This document shows, one piece after another, positions 49,476 through 62,182 of a stretch of 64,000 nt of DNA. Where the stretch lies: the NCBI GenBank assembly GCA_034008185.1, contig CM067082.1, positions 127,845,988 through 127,909,987 of the forward strand. The letters run 5' to 3'. A program made the position numbers and the translations under genes. Every line of letters starts with the position of its first letter. Positions within the stretch are counted from its first letter, which is position 1. Under the pieces are notes generated by a model that ran no database searches, was not told where the DNA came from, and was given only the letters and a program-made list of their open reading frames with translations. This DNA comes from Gorsachius magnificus. Lineage: Eukaryota > Chordata > Aves > Pelecaniformes > Ardeidae.

Positions 49476-51629
49476 CTTGACTGTATCATACTGTGTTGCT
49501 GGTTGCTGAGGTGCTGCTTCACCTTCTGCAATGTTGCTTGATCTTTGATTTCCTGTGAAGCACAATGAATCTTACATTAGAGTGTGCAGAGTCAGGTGGT
49601 GCACCATCTGTTCCCAGGCTCCGAAAACACTGAGTAACAGGGAGCAACAGAAAGCAACAGCTACACCAGTTTCATCAGAATATTCATATTCACACAGTAA
49701 CAAACAAGCAGATGACTGTTTTCAAGCACAGAAAAGCATTTTGGTTTTCCAACAGTTACCTATCATACCTAACGTGTCAAAGAGTTTTTGGTTTTTTTTT
49801 ATTAAAATACATTTAATATTCATTAACGTGGCTCAGTCATAAAATATGTTAACCAACTCTTACTACTTACATGATTTGATGTTATGGAGACCGTGTGACA
49901 TAGACTGCAAAGTAGTGTTAATTTAACTGTATTTAATAACATCTGTGCATGCAGCGACCAAAAGATACCTGGAACAGCTGCAAAACTGTGGTACTAACAG
50001 AGTGAAGTGCAGGTAATGCAGATCCGTGAATCCCTAGCTGCCAACCTCTGATAACACTTTTTTTTTGGTAATGTGCACTAACATTCTGTTAAGAAAGCAT
50101 TATGTGTGCCTGACTTGCCATTAGAAATCTCTATGCTACCTTACTAAACATTGCTTACAGGCTACAACTGTTTTAACTGTATGTTTTCTTAACTGCAGTT
50201 AATCAGACAAAAAAGAAATACCTTGAGTACCTTAGTATATGTTTATGGGCTGAGAACAGCTCAGCTATAGAGTCAAAGTTGCTAAGACATATGCTTCTAA
50301 TTCTTTAATGTTCCTCTCCATATTAATGCGAGAACAGCTTAAGTCAGATTTACAGGAGCCCAAAATTGCTTTAACTACTTTGTTAAACATTGTGCTTATT
50401 ACAGAAGAAACTAGAAGAAAGATTTATCACATTTTTAGAAACCATTTAAAAAGCTTCATTGATCTTCCTGCACTTAACTTTCCAACACACTTGTTTTGAA
50501 GCACTATATTACAAGGGGAATATAAACGTTCAGAAAAAAACCACTTCTGCCAAAAAATGAGGAAATTGGGGGAAGAAAGAAACAGACTTGTCTGACAACA
50601 GTATATCAGTACCCTCTCTAATGCCCTCCATCCCTCAATATACAGCACTGAAAATAAAGTGTATCTCATGGCTAGGTTTGCGTATTCTCAATAGAGCTCA
50701 TGATTTAATGGATGATATTGAGAAAATTACTATGTGCTATAGTTTATCCAGATATGAGTAAGGACAATGATGATCATGTTGCACATACAGGATTTTTGAC
50801 TCAGAACTGTTCACATATTTTACAAATATATATTTATCTTGCTTTATAACTTCCTTGGAAGATAACGTATGTCTAGCTGTATACAAAAGTATACTAATAT
50901 TTATATTATTTTACATATGTCCATATGGATGCATGTGCTGTATGGATTATATATGATATGTATAAATTTAGCTATATAGACAGAAAATATACAAAGCCCC
51001 CTTGTCATGCAAGAAGGTAACTGCATGATTGTAAAGCATTGGAATATGTCTGTGTCAAAGACATTGTACTAGCACAAAGAAAAAAATCCTGCCTAAAAAA
51101 AAATGCTGAGCCCCTCATTGTTTCAAATGGGGAAAAAAGTCAGATGACTTAAAAAGCTGACACAAACATAGTCTGTGGGCTTGGCAAATGTTGGAAGCAA
51201 AATTGATTTTGTATTGTCTGAGTTTGGAATGACTGATGTTAAGATCTCACTGTTAGCGTGCAGAGGAGCTAAGACTTTTGGCAGATAGGCATAAACACAG
51301 AATATGAAAGTAAAATGCAGTAGGAAAAAAGCCAGTTAAATTAGACACAACGACTGATTTTCAGCCTGGGCAGAGCTCAATGCCTAGCTGGCTCAGCCCT
51401 ATGTTTCATGTCTAATCAGGATGATCAATTAAAAGATTTCTCATTGCTTAATGTGCAGGTATGTCCTAGATCAATGAGGCTTAGAAGTCCTGCAAGTCAG
51501 ATGTCCTAGGCTTTTAAACTTTGATAACTGACCTGTAAAAGGTGCTTCCCTCTCATCCTGCCCCTTGAAGTCTTCAGGAACATGTGTCAGTTTATTCTTT
51601 GCCTGCTAATTTTTTTATTTGAATGTAAG

Positions 51630-51694
51630 AGAGTCTGACCCTACATTCACTGACATAAACAGCAGTATTTCCACTGAACTCATTGGATTTGACT
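51630..51694 (+). repeat. Copy of an old dispersed short repeat
   Basis: The phrases gagtctgaccctacattcac (51631-51650) and acataaacagcagtatttcc, then actgaactcattgga, follow the same order as the family seen at 21945 ('tctgatcc..ggtgtaaatcaggagtaact..cactgaagtcaatgga'). Confidence 0.45.
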
Positions 51695-53045
51695 GCGCTG
51701 TTCCTGCCTGGGGGTCAATCCTCTCTGAACCAAGGTAAACACATGGGTGTCATGGATGCTGGAAAAAAGCAAACAGCGGGACAGAGATCAGCTATTAGTA
51801 GGAGAGCAGGTCTGATGTTTTTCACCAGCCTGTGTAGCAATATGTATGCGAATATAAAGCACAATGTAGAGAAAATTGAGCTACCTCTAAAGGAGGTATT
51901 AGGTGCAATCCAGCTTCAATGGCTTCAAGCTGTATCCTGGCTAATTTATTTTGCCCTGCAAAGTAAGTGAGGGATGTCTATCTGATCCACCTCTCCTACA
52001 GCTATGGCATGGCTAGAAGTGATTTACTCCTTCAGATGCAAGGAAGCACAGCCTCTGGTCTAAAAACAGGCTTCTGAGACAGAGTTCAAACTGTCAATTT
52101 GTCCACACCCCCACTGGAGGTCTGTGGCTGAGCTAGAAATCAAGGGGCAAAATAGTTGTCTATCAAGGTGACTGGAGCCTTACTCCTATTCTTCAGGAAT
52201 AGCTTTAGGCTGGCTAAGGATCCTTATTGTGGGTTAAGAAATGGAACCCCATTACACGTTTGTGCACGTAGGTTCACCAAGCAGTGTTCGTCCTGTTCTG
52301 TTTGGACCAAGTTTTGAACTGATCCTGCTCATACGCTTTTCAGGTATGAGAAGGATTCTCTGAACAGCATAGTGATGACTAGGGCTGTTAAAGTTTTCCA
52401 ATAGCTAGTCTCACAGTCAGTCAATTTAAGGTTAACTGAACTGATTACCACTTTTTTTTTTTCTTAAAGTGAGAGTGGAAGGGAAGTGTGAAGCTGAACA
52501 GGAACCTGTAAGCGTAAAAAGTAGTCCTGAGGGTGGAAAAGGGATTATCCCTCACTTCAGGGCACTGTGGGATGTCAGCTTCTGTTCAGGAACTCCTGGG
52601 ATCACATCATACCAGCAGTTCCTATGGACTGGCCTGAACTGGGGTGCAGCCGCATCTGGGGAGGGACTATGTGCAAAGACCGGCCAGTTGCCAGGGTATT
52701 GGCCCTGGAGGCAGCAAAAAGTGAATGTATGCTTCTAGGAGAGTGTGGACAGAGTTAGGAGGGTGAGCTGGGATGGTGTGAGACTGGACTTGATGTATAT
52801 ATCTGTTTGGATTTAAAAGTTTAACCATATAATCTTTTTCTCTGCTGCTTTTTAAAATTTCATTATCTATTGCAATACAAGCCTAAATTAAAATTAATGC
52901 TGACCCATTGACTTGAATAGGTGATGGCTCTAAATTTCAGGGAGCTGAATTTGCCTGTGTTCACATTTCCTTCAATTACAATGATAGCGGTTTTAATTTA
53001 GACTAATATTATCTGGTACATATTTCTCTTTCTGCTGCCAACTAG

Positions 53046-53110
53046 GATCTCCATGGAGAACCTGAGAGATTGTGACATAATTAGTAGAGATAATTTCCAA
53101 AATGCCAGAA
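53046..53110 (+). other. Candidate exon of an unannotated transcript
   Basis: This 65-nt stretch lies between a strong acceptor (ctctttctgctgccaactag) and a strong donor (gaa|GTGAGTAAA, from 53111). One frame, entered after the first base, is open through ISMENLRDCDIISRDNFQNA. I recognise no family, and its entry phase does not match the exit of the candidate exon at 46850-46956. Chance is a serious alternative. Confidence 0.2.
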
Positions 53111-56100
53111 GTGAGTAAAGTTGCAGGCAATCCCTCCTCGAACTTACTTGCCAAGGTTTTTGTTAAAATGTCTTATGATTCCCATTTGTTTAATATTTAT
53201 GAAAACCTACAAAGTACTCACCAGTAGCTATACTCTGCATTAACCACACTTTTACTATTATATCTGTTTATTACTTAATTAATTAATTAGCATTAATTAT
53301 GTTAAAAATGCTTTTATTTATTATTTTGTAAGTGTATTCGTGTATTAGAGGTGGTTTATTAAAGAAAGTGTCAGTGAAACGTTTTGAGGCCCACATATCA
53401 TTAAAATAGAAGTTGCCCATCTGCCTCTTAAAGATACCTTAGAAACTTGAAATGATAGTTGCAACCTGAAATTATTCCATAGCTGAGAAGCTGTCATGTA
53501 ACAGATTTCAGAGGGTTGCCTGATACAAAATGCTGGCAACCTCCGTCTCTATGTACCAGGCTCTAAGCTCTAGTAGAGATTTCCCCGGGCTGGACGTGTT
53601 CAGTCTGAAACATTAAAATGACACAGTCTGAATCACAGTTTGACATGTATTTTCTTGTATTCAAACTACTGCAAAGATCAGTCCTGCTCAATATGAACTT
53701 TCTAATGTAGAAATTCATGATAGGATCTATGCACTAGTAACTACATTAATGCAACCATAGGCTGACAACAGGCTTCTCACTGACAAGAGCAGTAGAAAGA
53801 ATTTTACTTACTTCTTTTGACCAGATTAAGTCAAATGTCTGATATCACCCTCATATTTTGGAAGCTAGAATCACATCAATTGTTCATTCTGCTATAAATT
53901 ACCTCATAAAAATTATAACCTCATTTTGTACTCTACCACCTGTGCTTAAGGAGAAAAATGCATCTAGATTCAAGACCAGTTGTGAATATATATCAGTCAA
54001 AGGTTTTATACAGAGTTGACAAAAAACCTTATTTGTCAAGATATATTTCCTTTATCCCAAGCTAATAACTGGTTTAATTTGCATCAGCTTCAGACAGTAT
54101 GTGTGAAGCCGACACTGAGATTTTGCCTTTCATAACTGAAAACAGGCAGGTGAAAATAAGGACAAAAAAACCCCAGTAGATTTTGGAAAAATCCTAATTG
54201 GAAGGTATTCATTTTGCTGAAGAAAATTCTTGCTCCATTTCTAAGGCAGTTGATCCTGACTTCTTCTTTGACATGTCATATCTTTTGAGAAGACACAGCA
54301 TGTCTTGAAATTGATACTAAATTATAAGAACTAACATACTGCTTTACTGGGAGTTGAGTTAGAACAGCAATGTGCAATACATTGGAAATGCCTAATAACT
54401 TCTCAGCTATGTATATTCTTATGTCTTCATATGTGGGTGGTAGCTTACCCATCAGCAAGAAGGCTACCATATGAGGTAACATGCTTTGTTGCTTAAAGTG
54501 CCTACAGATAAGTTGGACTACTTGAACCTAGTCTGACTATATTTACTGCTTATTGGATGTGAACAGTAAGTGGGTGTCTTTTTTTTTTCCAAAAATTAAA
54601 ATACACAGATGCCTTTTGGACCTCGTATGTATTTGTAAGTGATGTTTGACAAATAACCAATTTTCACTGTACTTGCCTGATTTATTTTAATGGCTCAGGA
54701 AAGTGAACTAGCATTTGCAGCCTTTTTAGTAACAATCATAGTGCTGGAGATGAAAGAGGACAAAGAAAAATACTTTTTTACCATTTGTTAAATAGTTACA
54801 AAAATGCTTTAGATCTGGGTAAATCTGATCATTGTACAAGTTGAAAAATTTCTTGAACATGAGCATAATTTGGAGTTTAAGGAGAGGAATGTGGACTCTC
54901 CATTCCCCTCTTTCTACCAGCAGCTGAGCTGAACGTTATAGTAAACGAAGTGACAGACCCTTCATATTTAGGATATGTGGAATAACAGAAGGAAAAGATT
55001 GGACAAACTCTTCAACTTGATAATGGTTCTGTGAAATTGCCCACTGTTTTTCAGGCATACTGACATTACTCAGGTTTCCTTATAAGAATTAAAATGGCCC
55101 AAGAGTCCTATATATTTGTGTGTACATAAATATTTCGTTCAAGAAAAAACAGACATAATGTAGGATTTCACAACACCGTTTCCCAGATTTTGCGTGGCCA
55201 GTGAAGCAAGTTGTTTTGCATTTAAACTTTTATGCAGCTCTTAACATCTTGACCTCCACCACCACCAAAACTTCCTCTCAAACACGAATAATTTCACAGG
55301 TAAAGTAATACCATTTTTCTGCTTATCCTCCTGTTGCATGCTAAACCTTCTAGATCAGCAAGAAAGGACATTTTAATGTGAAAAACCATCCACAGTTTAC
55401 AACAGATGTTCAGCTGGAAGTATCCTAAGAAATTTGCACCACAGGATATAAACCCACCAAGACTCACAGAAAGGGCAAGTCATATAAAAAGTTAATAGTA
55501 TCTGAAAAAATATTGCTGTTTTTTTCAGGAATAGCGTGTTATTGCAGGTCAATACTCTCTAAATTCATAAGCTTTTAACATCTCCACGTGTTCTGCCCAA
55601 TGATGGTTTTTTTGTTCTTTACAGACTATCTTTAATTGGAAAATTGTTTAATAAATCCTCACATTTTATCTCATCAAAGAGAGACATAGCGTGTGTAAAT
55701 ATTCATTACCACTTCACGTTTAAAACCACTTTGATAAATTAACTTCATAACCTTTAGAGAACAGGAAGAGACAGGAAGCCTGGATGTAACAGAGACAGTG
55801 CATAAAAAAAATGGAATAAAAAAATGTAACTCAACACAGTAATTTGAAAACGTGTTTAGAAAGATTTTGATTATGTCTATTAGAAGAAAGGAGATTCACA
55901 TCAGCTCTCTTAGAGGAGAAGATGAATTATCTTCTTGAGCTGCCAATCTCACTCTTCTGTCTGTAGAAGGAGCTTCATCCACTGGTTTAATATAACTTTA
56001 AGGTCACTGTGAATCTAACTCTAGTGGGTATTTAATAACCACAAACAATGCCATACAGTAGGAAAGTTCAGCTGTCCTAGACAAGTAGCAGATAATATCT

Positions 56101-56299
56101 CTGCATGCTGCCCACTCCTCACACTCGCGTACCAAGCACTAAGACATCTAAGACTTTAATGACAGCACGTCTTAGCCCACATTTGACAACACAGTCTGAT
56201 CTCCTGTAAAATGCTGTTAAGATCATTTTCTCAACTCATTTCTTCAACCCTTTAAAGGATCAAATTGCTCCTTTCTCTGCATCTTTTCCCACATTGTTT

Positions 56300-56910
56300 G
56301 TGTGAGGTCTGCACTGCTTGCCTTCACCCTTAAGGTTCTCCAGAGCCTGCCTGAACCCCTTTGTATCCTCCCTGTTCACACCTGAGTCTTCACTATTCGC
56401 TTCTTGTGTCTTCAGTCACCTTTGTGCTTTCTCTCCCTCTGCTTTTCATGCTGGGGAAAATATCCCTGTAACTACATACACAGCTACTTTATCATCCTCC
56501 TTCCACCCCCTCCTTAAAACCCCTTTCTTTGAGTCCATAAATCTCAGCAAACAGCTGACAACAATTATGATGTGAATGTGCTTTGACCCCGATCAGTCTT
56601 AGCAACAATATTGTCTCATTTTTTCCCTCATAGTCCCCCATATGTCTGTATGTATGTTGCCTTTTATCGTATACTTCAGGCACGTCTCCATAATATTTAC
56701 AAAGCTACCTGTAGAACAGAGATAAAATACCCGAAGTAACTTTAAATGAAATGGTTTGATCATGAGCAGTAGTCTCATGCATAGCACAGACATGTCCTTA
56801 AATTATAAGCTTGCTGAAGCAGAGCCTGCTTTTTTTGGCAGGAGTAGCATAGCTTCAGTTTGTAAATAGGTCTCCAAAGTATGAAGGCAATTCAAATAAT
56901 AACTAATAAT
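56300..56910 (+). mobile_element. Possible ancient LINE 3' end (CR1/L2 type)
   Basis: Several phrases occur in the order typical of very old LINE 3' regions. A CT-rich segment around 56497-56530 (ccaccccctccttaaaaccc) matches the end of the ORF ('..LLKTPFF..'). It is followed by catatgtctgtatgtatgtt (56639-56658) and a 'ttttatcgtatactt' stretch. Finally aaattataagcttgctgaag (56797-56816) plus 'cagagcctgctttttttgg' recalls the 'agattgtaagctctttggggcagggac' ending. The last part ends in aataataactaataatgg. Divergence is high and part of the middle may be unrelated. Confidence 0.45.
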
Positions 56911-57959
56911 GGCAACAAAACCCCATCCTGTTACCAGACAAGCTGATTAGCAGCTGAAGCAAAAGGAGAAGTCTTGTCTGCATGAAGTGTTGAGAAACAA
57001 GCAAATAAAATACCCTATATCGCTTTGTACCAACCCTCTTCAAGGTTTGCTTGTGCTAATGCTTAACAGCATATGCACATCGTGCAATTTCTTCTGGTTT
57101 AATTAGAGATCTGTGAGGAGTGAATTCTCTGGGGATAAAATCTTCTGCTTATCCTATCCACTAATTATCTGCTTTTTCTTTGAACAGATATTTGATATCA
57201 GAATCTACTGTTCTTGACTAGGAAAAAAAGTTATTTTGACCTTTGATGTGACATAACACATAGTGAGTGCATATAGAGAATGTGACGAAATGTAGTTAGA
57301 ATGGTCTTTGGAGTGCTCAGATATACAGCGCATAAATAAAAAGAATTATATGAGGAACCTTGAGAGGTTGCTACCTTTTTTGAAAAAGAAAAGTACTAAT
57401 ATCAATTTAATTGCAAACCACTAGATGCTGTTATTCACAAACCAATGAAGATTCCTTTCCTAGCTAGTTTGGTTCATTTAGTTTATTGCTGAAAAAAAAT
57501 TGCCAATTGCTTTACAACAGAGCGGGGCATTATTGTTCCTCTCTATTTAAACATTGTATGGGAAGTATTTCAGGTGCTGATGCGCCTTAAAAGAACTCTT
57601 ACAAAAGTTAAGAACATTGAAAGAAAAAAAAAATTTTGGCAAAAAGGATGGTCAATATTAGAAAGAAGATGGTACTGGCCCAGTAACAGTGATTAGCAGC
57701 ATCTAGATGCTACTGTTCAGAGGTTATCTGTCAGTTTTGGAAATGTTAATATTTTCACATTTTTCCTTCACAATACTACTGGAAGAGTCAGATTTGACTG
57801 TTACTGTAAGAAATATATTTATGGGGATCCTTGCTGCCGTTTAACAGGTAGGACTATGATGATGTTGCATTATAAATTCTCCTTCTGAGGAAGCTGAAAC
57901 GAGAAGGCAGTACAAATTGTGGCCAGTCACCACTTTGCTGGTTACAGTCTGATTAAACA

Positions 57960-58170
57960 GCCCGCTGTTCAGCGTTGGCCGTAAAAGCCATGTTTGCTTT
58001 GCCCTCGGCCTCACGCTGCTCAGCTGTGCGCAGCATCAAGGGGTGCGGGAGGAAGCAGGCACCCCTCGGGCTTGGTGGCTGGAGCAGCTCCTGGAGCTGC
58101 TAATTTGATGCCCCCTCAGGCTGAGGAGGCCATGGTCCCTCTTCACTCTCCTAGGGGAGCGCCTCTAACC
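57960..58170. other. GC- and CpG-rich patch
   Basis: About ten or more CpGs in 210 bases (for example gctgtgcgcagcatc, ggggtgcgggagg, gagcgcctctaaccgc), in otherwise CpG-poor sequence. No promoter signals or gene are associated. It overlaps a tRNA-like remnant at its right end. Confidence 0.45.
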
Positions 58171-58180
58171 GCTAAGCTAT
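58120..58180 (-). repeat. Possible tRNA-derived SINE remnant
   Basis: On the - strand, 58180-58161 reads atagcttagcggttagaggc, very close to the tRNA D-arm/box A pattern (TAGCTCAGTGGTTAGAGC). A box-B-like sequence at the expected distance is weak (gaccatggcct). It is probably a fossil tRNA-related repeat and not a working tRNA gene. Confidence 0.25.
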
Positions 58181-58867
58181 TACATGTGGTTCCTCCTTTG
58201 GATTTATTTTTGAAATAAAACAATGAGGTCTGCTCAAAGAGCAATTGCTAAAGCTTCCCTCAGGAGTGGATTTGGGGAGGAGGGTCCTGAGTGGAAAGGG
58301 AGTGTCTGTCTGCTGACAGCCCGGACCTGGGAATAGAAATTCCAGAGGAGAGAAGGGATTGCAGACATGATTGGCATTTCCTATTAGCTAGACATCGGAG
58401 ATTCCCAGCTCCTTAGGAAGCTTCACTTCACTATATGATTTTTTTGGAAACATCTTTTGGAAGTGCTTAATTTTTCACCTAAATGGCTCTGAGAGGTTAG
58501 GCATCTAACTCGGGTCTTGGGACTCCAGTTGAGGGGTTACAGGCACCTGGTGCTAGCAACAGTGTGAATAGGAGCAACAGATTCTAGCCCTGGGTTGTGC
58601 TGTCTATCTCCACTTATTTATTAATTATCTCAGATCTGATAAAATATGTCTCCTTTTAAAGGACTCAGGAAGAGGCCATTAAGATACAGGGAACTTTTAG
58701 CTTTATTATTAGACAGTGTCAGGTTGTTCTTACCCCGACAACTGAACTCTATGTGGCAGTCACGACACAATACATTTCTGACCTCTCCTTAATACACAGC
58801 ACTTATGTAAACCAGGCAGAGGACCAAAACTGTAATTTCATGTGTAAGAAAACTTCAGCCAGAGGCC

Positions 58868-58957
58868 TTGCACCAGTTTTATGCCAACGTGACTTCCTGG
58901 ACTTCCAAGGAGTTACTTCTAATACATACTGATCGGATGAAGTCTAAATCAGGCCTA
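58868..58957 (-). repeat. Inverted copy of an old dispersed short repeat
   Basis: The phrases gcaccagttttatgccaa (58870-58887), gacttccaaggagttacttc and taaatcaggcct (58946-58957) match the reverse orientation of the family at 6248 and 21945. In well-preserved copies 'acttcaatggagttactcctgattt' is the corresponding phrase. Confidence 0.45.
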
Positions 58958-59513
58958 CACTACAGCAGATAGTTCAGTTTGCTACCCTCGCTTCTTTGTG
59001 TCTTTATAATAAAGTTAATGTATTTATGAGGAATACATAAATAAAATACCATAAAAGTACTGGAGGAGGAATATTTTCCCTCTGTACAAAGTATATATAT
59101 ATATAAAACAAAACAGCCTTGGTCACTTGAATAAATCCCATGATACTTCCACAGAAGTAAGAGCATTAACTACAAAATTCCAGCAGATTTTCATTCCTCA
59201 CTTTTTCCATATAAATGATCTTGCACTTGGAAGTTAGAATTGCTCTTGCCTGCACCTGGAGCCAGGCAGGTCTCCTAGAAGTCCCCACCAGCCAGGCTGA
59301 ATTTTCAGGGATGCTAGTTTACATCATTGGCACATACAGAAATCATAGCTCCCAGTGAATGGGGACAGGTAATGACATTTGTACAGACAAGGCCACTTTG
59401 TCTGATAAAACGTAGATATCTAAATTCAAAAGAGGGAGTCAGAGAGTCTGCTTTCCATCACTGCCTGGCTCTGATGGCCAGAATGAAAACAGATAAGTGG
59501 GACAGCAAATCTT

Positions 59514-59563
59514 TAGCTTATTGATTAAGGACATGGTGCGTGCAAGATCTGGATTTTGATCTG
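59514..59563 (+). repeat. Possible tRNA-derived SINE remnant
   Basis: The sequence tagcttattgattaagg (59514-59530) resembles a tRNA box A. About 20 bases later ggattttgatctg (59551-59563) resembles a decayed box B (GGTTCGATTCC). The spacing fits a tRNA-like head, but no clover-leaf with intact stems can be drawn. Confidence 0.28.
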
Positions 59564-61967
59564 TGTTCACTGGACTGTTTATGTCTTGTTACATTCAATG
59601 GTTTAGGTAAATAACAAACAAACAGACAAATGAGACCAGACCCTGAGAACAGGCCCTGGCCTTCTGCTTGGATAGGCACCATCAGAGACCACTGAGGACT
59701 GCCACTGCCCCTCAGGGCCGGGCTCCTTGTCCAGCCCTGCGGCTACTGCAGGGCTGCCTGCCCCCAGCGGGGAAGCACAGCTGCTGCGGGGGGTCCCAGA
59801 ACCTTCAGGACTCTTCTGCTCTGAATGGAGTCTCCCTCCCTTCTGGAGGTGTGAAGATCTACATCTGAACCACCACCCCCCCAAAAGACTGCTGAGGGAG
59901 CTGAAAGACAATTTCACTGATATATAGGCAGGGCTGCGATGAAAGGGATGCACTGTGCTCTGGGAAGGGACAGACTTCTCAGTAATTCTGTCTTAACCAG
60001 AAGGGAGTTCTGAGAGCTACTGGGTCCTGGCTCTTGATCTTGAAAAGTTCAGAAATAAAACTCAGAAAGTTTGAGCCATACCCTTGCACCCAGGTCTTGG
60101 TTCCCTACCGAGTTTGCAGGAGCATCGTCCTCCCATAGTCTTGTAAACCACCTGCCTGTCTTCAGAAATGATACAGGGAGCTGGGCATCTGCATGTGTGC
60201 TCTGGCTTACCCTCCTGGGGTGAGGGGGCACCACCTTAGCTGGTGGGATGCCTACATTTTATTTATTACTGTGGTCTTGAGTATCTCTTGGTGATAAACC
60301 TGAGGCTACCTCTACATTTCCGTTGGGGTCTAGAAAGCTAAGCCCTAGAATAACATTTCATCCTGCTACTGGAAACAATGTAGCCCATAATAGGCTTAGG
60401 CTAATTTACGTTGTCTAGTTTACCTGTTATTTGAGTCAGATTGCCTCAAGCTACGTAAAGGTATTTCTATATCAGTCGATGTTTGCAGCACGACGTGCCA
60501 AATTATGGAATCATCCACAGACTTAACTAATTCAGTCTTGAACAGCAGGTAAGACGAATCGTGAATGACTGTTTTTGTAATAACATTTCTGATTAAAAAA
60601 TTCAAATTGCAGATCACCTTTTGTGGTGCTGGCCCAGCTACTCTTACAAAAAAAGTACTTTGAAAGAGAATATTTTTTATTATGGAAGCACTTTCAGAAG
60701 CAGAAAAAATGTATTAATATCTTGACAGACAAAAAATGCTGACTCTTTGATATCCTTGATTAGAAATCTTGTAATTGGGTATCATGTCAGTTATCGTGTT
60801 ACTGGCAGCAATCATTGGAATACATCTAAATCTCCTTTCTTTCTTTCTCTCTCAAACACTGTCATTCATTTGGGTGCCTATTCATGCATAATGTGATAGC
60901 CCTGGGGTGCAATTAATTTTAGCATCTACAGAACTTTGTATGACAAAAAACATTGGCAGTGTCATGTGCTTAACTGAAGGTTGTATGATATCACCTTTAT
61001 TGAGGGGGGGGAAAAAAAAGGAAATTAGCCATGGACACAAATATATTAATTAACTTAATAATTTACTAATGAAGTCAGCTATATTTTCTGATAATGCGTT
61101 CTACTACTCCTTCACTGTCCCAGCTGTTTCAAATCATTGGAGGACTGCCTAGCAGGCAAGGTGTTCAGTTCTGGGGAAGGATGGAGGGCAGATAACTCTC
61201 AGAGAAAGCTGAGCATAATTGAAGTTGACTGTTATGCTGCTTAACATAGGAACTTGATTTACATGTTTCCTAAGCAGATGTGGAAGAGATATTATATAAC
61301 TTAGGCTAAAAAATGAAGTAGCAATAACAGTTTTCTCTGTGAAAATAAAGAAAACCCATCTATCATTGCTAAAATTTCCAGTTTTATACTCTCAGCTTAA
61401 AACCAGATTTATTTTCTTATCTTTCTTTTGGTTATCAATTACAGCAAAAAGGCCCGGCTCACTCAATCCAGAGGTTCTTTGCAAAATAATACAATAAAAC
61501 AATGAATAGAAAACTGATGCAGGGATGAATTCTTCTTTCTGGTTATGGAGAGTGTACCATGGTCATCTTTGAGGATGGTTCTTCCTGACTCAGAAGCTCC
61601 AGGGTCCTTGTCGTTATCCTGTAAAATAAGCAGTTCTGTTGCACAGTGCCCTTCTAGGTGTAAGATCCACCTTTCTAACAATTTTCAAAGTGTTTTACAA
61701 ATGTGTCTGATTTAGGCATAACAGTGGTGGAGGAATAAACAGAGATGAGGACTGTGGTCCAAAACATCTGAAATTACCTGCCCTGCCTCTTTTACCAGAA
61801 GATGAGAAAAAGGCAGAGAGTCTTCTCACCTCAGCAAGATGTTTTCCTCCACCATTCCTGTTGTGGGCACTAAAGAAGTAATGTTTGTCAGAACTGCTCC
61901 CATTTTTCCAGCCTCTGCCATAATTTGTAAGGAGAAGGTCCAGCCATCTGAATTTATCTTTCTCTCC

Positions 61968-62182
61968 TTTCCTTTCTCAAGGCACAGGAGACCAGACAGA
62001 GCCATGTTTCCTAATATCCCAAGTGGACATGGTAGGACTAGTCATCTCTTGCTCTATTGGTTTATTGTAAGTAACAATATAATTATTTGCAAGTGCATTG
62101 GGGAAGACACTAAAAAAAGAGAAGAAAACAACTCAAGCTGTGTATTGAACTAGAGCAGATACTTTTAAAAATATCATTGCAA
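61968..62182 (+). repeat. Diverged direct repeat, copy 1
   Basis: This segment is paralogous to 62853-63079. Both begin with tttcctttct, share tgtttccta, then agtggacatggtaggactag (here) against agcagacatgttaggacgag (copy 2). They end with a matching block around 62121-62182 (gaagaaaacaactcaag against gatgagaacaacttagg). Spacing of the blocks agrees within about 6 bases. Confidence 0.7.

Larger units (their letters stand above)
49476..56299. other. Intergenic, no gene recognised
   Basis: Gene-free and AT-rich, especially 50820-50990, where TATA-type and CATATG-type palindromic words cluster. A short (TTAA)n run lies at 53275-53292. It includes an old dispersed repeat copy (51630-51694) and a candidate exon (53046-53110). 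A 95-codon frame at 51683-51970 ends across a GTAAGTG donor but has no recognised homology. Confidence 0.55.
56911..61950. other. Intergenic, no gene recognised
   Basis: No gene is supported. It contains two GC-richer patches (57960-58170 and about 59690-59890), two tRNA-like remnants (58120-58180 and 59514-59563), an inverted copy of the old short repeat (58868-58957) and a short (TA)n run at 59092-59105. Confidence 0.55.

Noticed and set aside
49137..49565. 142-codon frame on the - strand
   Set aside because: Much of it is the polypurine/polypyrimidine block read in reverse; low complexity.
51683..51970. 95-codon frame on the + strand ending across a GTAAGTG donor
   Set aside because: It has no recognised family, its start overlaps an old repeat copy, and there is no downstream exon with matching phase. 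It is kept only as context.
61839..62153. 104-codon frame on the + strand
   Set aside because: Its second half is the first copy of the diverged direct repeat and the paralogous copy does not keep the frame, so coding is unlikely.
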